A program made the position numbers and the translations under genes. Below, piece after piece: positions 61,620-63,383 of a stretch of 63,383 nucleotides of DNA; position 1 is the first letter of the stretch, and each line of letters opens with the position of its first letter. The stretch comes from Paenibacillus sp. oral taxon 786 str. D14 (GTDB lineage Bacteria > Bacillota > Bacilli > Paenibacillales > Paenibacillaceae): positions 11,696-75,078 of the forward strand of contig NZ_GG695972.1 of the NCBI RefSeq assembly GCF_000159955.1, written 5' to 3'. The notes under the pieces are model-generated. The model worked only from the letters and a program-made list of their open reading frames with translations, had not been told where the DNA came from and did no database searches.

Positions 61620-63383
61620 ATGGTAAGCAAACTGAAGCGGGTACTGATCGGCAGACCGATGAAAAGTACCGAAATTGAAGGAGAAAAGCTAAGCAAACTT
61701 AAGGCATTGGCCGTATTGTCGTCGGACGCGTTGTCCTCCGTGGCATACGGTACGGAGCAGATTTTGATCGTCCTGATGGCGGCGGGATTTTCCGCGCTCT
61801 GGTATTCGATCCCGATCTCGTTTGCGGTACTTGGGCTTCTGTTGATTCTGATTCTGTCGTACCGCCAGACGATTTTCTCCTATCCGACCGGGGGCGGGGC
61901 CTATATCGTGGCGATGGATAACCTGGGGCGGTCAACCGGACTGCTGGCCGGCGGCTCGCTGCTTGTTGATTATATACTGACGGTAGCTGTAAGTTCGTCA
62001 GCCGGTACAGATGCCATAACATCCGCATTCCCTATGCTGCATGATCAGCGGGTGCTGATCGCCCTCCTGATGATTACTATACTGACCATCATGAACCTGC
62101 GTGGGGTCACGGAATCGGCTTCAATGCTGGCGGTTCCGGTATATCTATTTGTGGCCTCCATCTTCGTCCTGATTGTGTCGGGACTCTACAAGTATTGGAC
62201 TGGCGGGATTCATGCCAGCGCACCGGAGTTCGGGACGGCCGTATCCAACGTCAGCTTGTTCCTGCTGCTCAAGGCGTTCAGTTCGGGGTGCTCGGCCTTA
62301 ACCGGGGTTGAGGCGGTGTCCAACGCCATTCCGAACTTCAAGCCGCCGGCGGAGCGGAATGCCGCAACCACGCTGGTGATGATGGGTGTCATTCTCTGCA
62401 CCATGTTTATCGGTATTAGTGCGCTGGCCTATTGGTACGGAATTGCTCCGGATCCGAAGGCCACCGTAATATCTCAAATCGCTGAATCGACCTTTGGGCG
62501 CGGGATCTTGTACTACTTGATCCAGGGCATTACAGCGTTAATCCTGTTTCTGGCAGCCAATACGGCTTATTCGGCCTTCCCGCTGCTGGCGTTTATGCTC
62601 GCCAAAGATAAATACATGCCGCATGCGTTTATGGTGCGCGGTGACCGGCTTGGCTTTTCAAACGGAATTATCTTCCTGGGCGTAGCCTCGGCGCTGCTGG
62701 TTCTTGGATTCCACGGCGACACGGAAAGCCTGATTCCGCTCTATGCGGTTGGGGTATTTATTCCGTTCACCTTGTCCCAGCTGGGGATGATGGTGCGCTG
62801 GATCAAGCGCAAGCCGCAAGGTTGGGTGTTCCGGTTTACGATTAACACGATTGGCATGCTGACGACGCTGGGCATTACGCTCATCTTCATTATCACGAAG
62901 TTTTCACATGTCTGGTTCGTATTCATCTTCTTGCCGCTCGTGATGTTTATTTTCTACCAGATCCATCGACATTATATCAATATCGCCGACCAGCTTCGGA
63001 TTGACATCGATAAAGACAAACCTTGCATAAAGGGCAGCACGATCGTCGTGCCGGTGGCGGGCGTTACCCGTGTCGTGATGAACTCGTTAAGCTACGCCAA
63101 ATCGCTGACGGATAACGTTGTTGCGGTGTATGTCGGATTTGATGATGAGGACATCGAACGCATGGAGAAGAAGTGGGAGGAATGGAATCCGGGGGTTCGG
63201 CTCATTACGCTGCGCTCCAGCTTCCGCAGCATTATCCGGCCGCTGATGAAGTTCATTGATACCGTGGAATGGAAAACGGCGGAGACCGATCACATTACCG
63301 TCCTGATTCCTCAGTTTATTCCTCGGCACTGGTGGCAGAATATTTTGCATAATCAGTCGAGCTTGTTGCTTAGAGCTTATTTG
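61620..63383 (+). CDS. kimA: KimA-type high-affinity potassium importer (3' end cut by window)
   Basis: The frame is open from the ATG at 61620 (AGAGG eight bases upstream) to the window edge, giving 588 residues, about 20 short of the usual ~607. It matches B. subtilis KimA (YdaO) from the start: KLKALAVLSSDALSSVAYGT, SYPTGGGAYIVAMDNLG and GGSLLVDYILTVAVSSSAGT. KimA is an APC-superfamily potassium/proton symporter with twelve membrane segments and a cytoplasmic C-terminal domain, here from about residue 455 (IKGSTIVVPVAGVTRVVMNS). The c-di-AMP riboswitch in front and this protein fit the known potassium-c-di-AMP circuit. Confidence 0.95.
   Translation, partial: MVSKLKRVLIGRPMKSTEIEGEKLSKLKALAVLSSDALSSVAYGTEQILIVLMAAGFSALWYSIPISFAVLGLLLILILSYRQTIFSYPTGGGAYIVAMDNLGRSTGLLAGGSLLVDYILTVAVSSSAGTDAITSAFPMLHDQRVLIALLMITILTIMNLRGVTESASMLAVPVYLFVASIFVLIVSGLYKYWTGGIHASAPEFGTAVSNVSLFLLLKAFSSGCSALTGVEAVSNAIPNFKPPAERNAATTLVMMGVILCTMFIGISALAYWYGIAPDPKATVISQIAESTFGRGILYYLIQGITALILFLAANTAYSAFPLLAFMLAKDKYMPHAFMVRGDRLGFSNGIIFLGVASALLVLGFHGDTESLIPLYAVGVFIPFTLSQLGMMVRWIKRKPQGWVFRFTINTIGMLTTLGITLIFIITKFSHVWFVFIFLPLVMFIFYQIHRHYINIADQLRIDIDKDKPCIKGSTIVVPVAGVTRVVMNSLSYAKSLTDNVVAVYVGFDDEDIERMEKKWEEWNPGVRLITLRSSFRSIIRPLMKFIDTVEWKTAETDHITVLIPQFIPRHWWQNILHNQSSLLLRAYL

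Overview
The window looks like a chromosome fragment of a spore-forming Firmicute of the Paenibacillaceae, most likely Paenibacillus or a close relative. The basis is: GC-rich coding DNA with strong AGGAGG-type ribosome binding sites; YesM/YesN-type sensor pairs and LplB/YtcP-type sugar permeases; a PspA-YdjGHI operon; a KimA potassium importer behind a c-di-AMP riboswitch; and AATAAGG-type palindromic intergenic repeats. No rRNA or tRNA gene was recognised. Species assignment is inference.

Left end (1-12.1 kb), a defence-rich segment: the trailer end of a type I-C CRISPR array (the cas genes would lie outside, to the left); a HepT/MntA (HEPN/nucleotidyltransferase) toxin-antitoxin pair; a decayed DUF6809 gene; an arsB arsenite permease broken by one frameshift; and a complete four-gene type II Wadjet operon (jetABCD), an SMC-family anti-plasmid system.

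12.4-25.9 kb, two transport regions. The first is a membrane-bound AraC-family regulator followed by a lipoprotein and two permeases of the LplABC type, with CcpA-like cre boxes. The second is a compact operon: a PotD/phosphonate-type ABC importer (lipoprotein, two permeases, ATPase), a DeoR regulator, an alkaline-phosphatase-superfamily phosphodiesterase and a PHP-domain phosphoesterase. It reads as an uncharacterised route for importing and dephosphorylating an organophosphate.

26.0-37.4 kb: a cell-envelope stress operon (pspA-ydjGHI) with a recognisable SigW-type promoter, MscL, an EamA transporter, several small or low-complexity proteins, an SGNH hydrolase, and a heterodimeric ABC exporter with one degenerate ATP site.

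37.7-49.0 kb: a histidine kinase/response regulator pair, a sugar ABC importer lacking its own ATPase, an FAD-dependent oxidoreductase, and a 990-residue natural fusion of a GH65 disaccharide phosphorylase to beta-phosphoglucomutase. Together they form a candidate alpha-glucoside utilisation locus that converts imported disaccharide to glucose 6-phosphate within one polypeptide.

49.3-63.4 kb: uridine kinase, a Ca2+ P-type ATPase, two chemoreceptors (one with a good SigD-type promoter), a YeiH-family exporter with a divergent LysR regulator, an MscS channel, an IS256-type transposase remnant, a threonine-aldolase-family enzyme, and the c-di-AMP riboswitch with kimA, which runs off the right edge.
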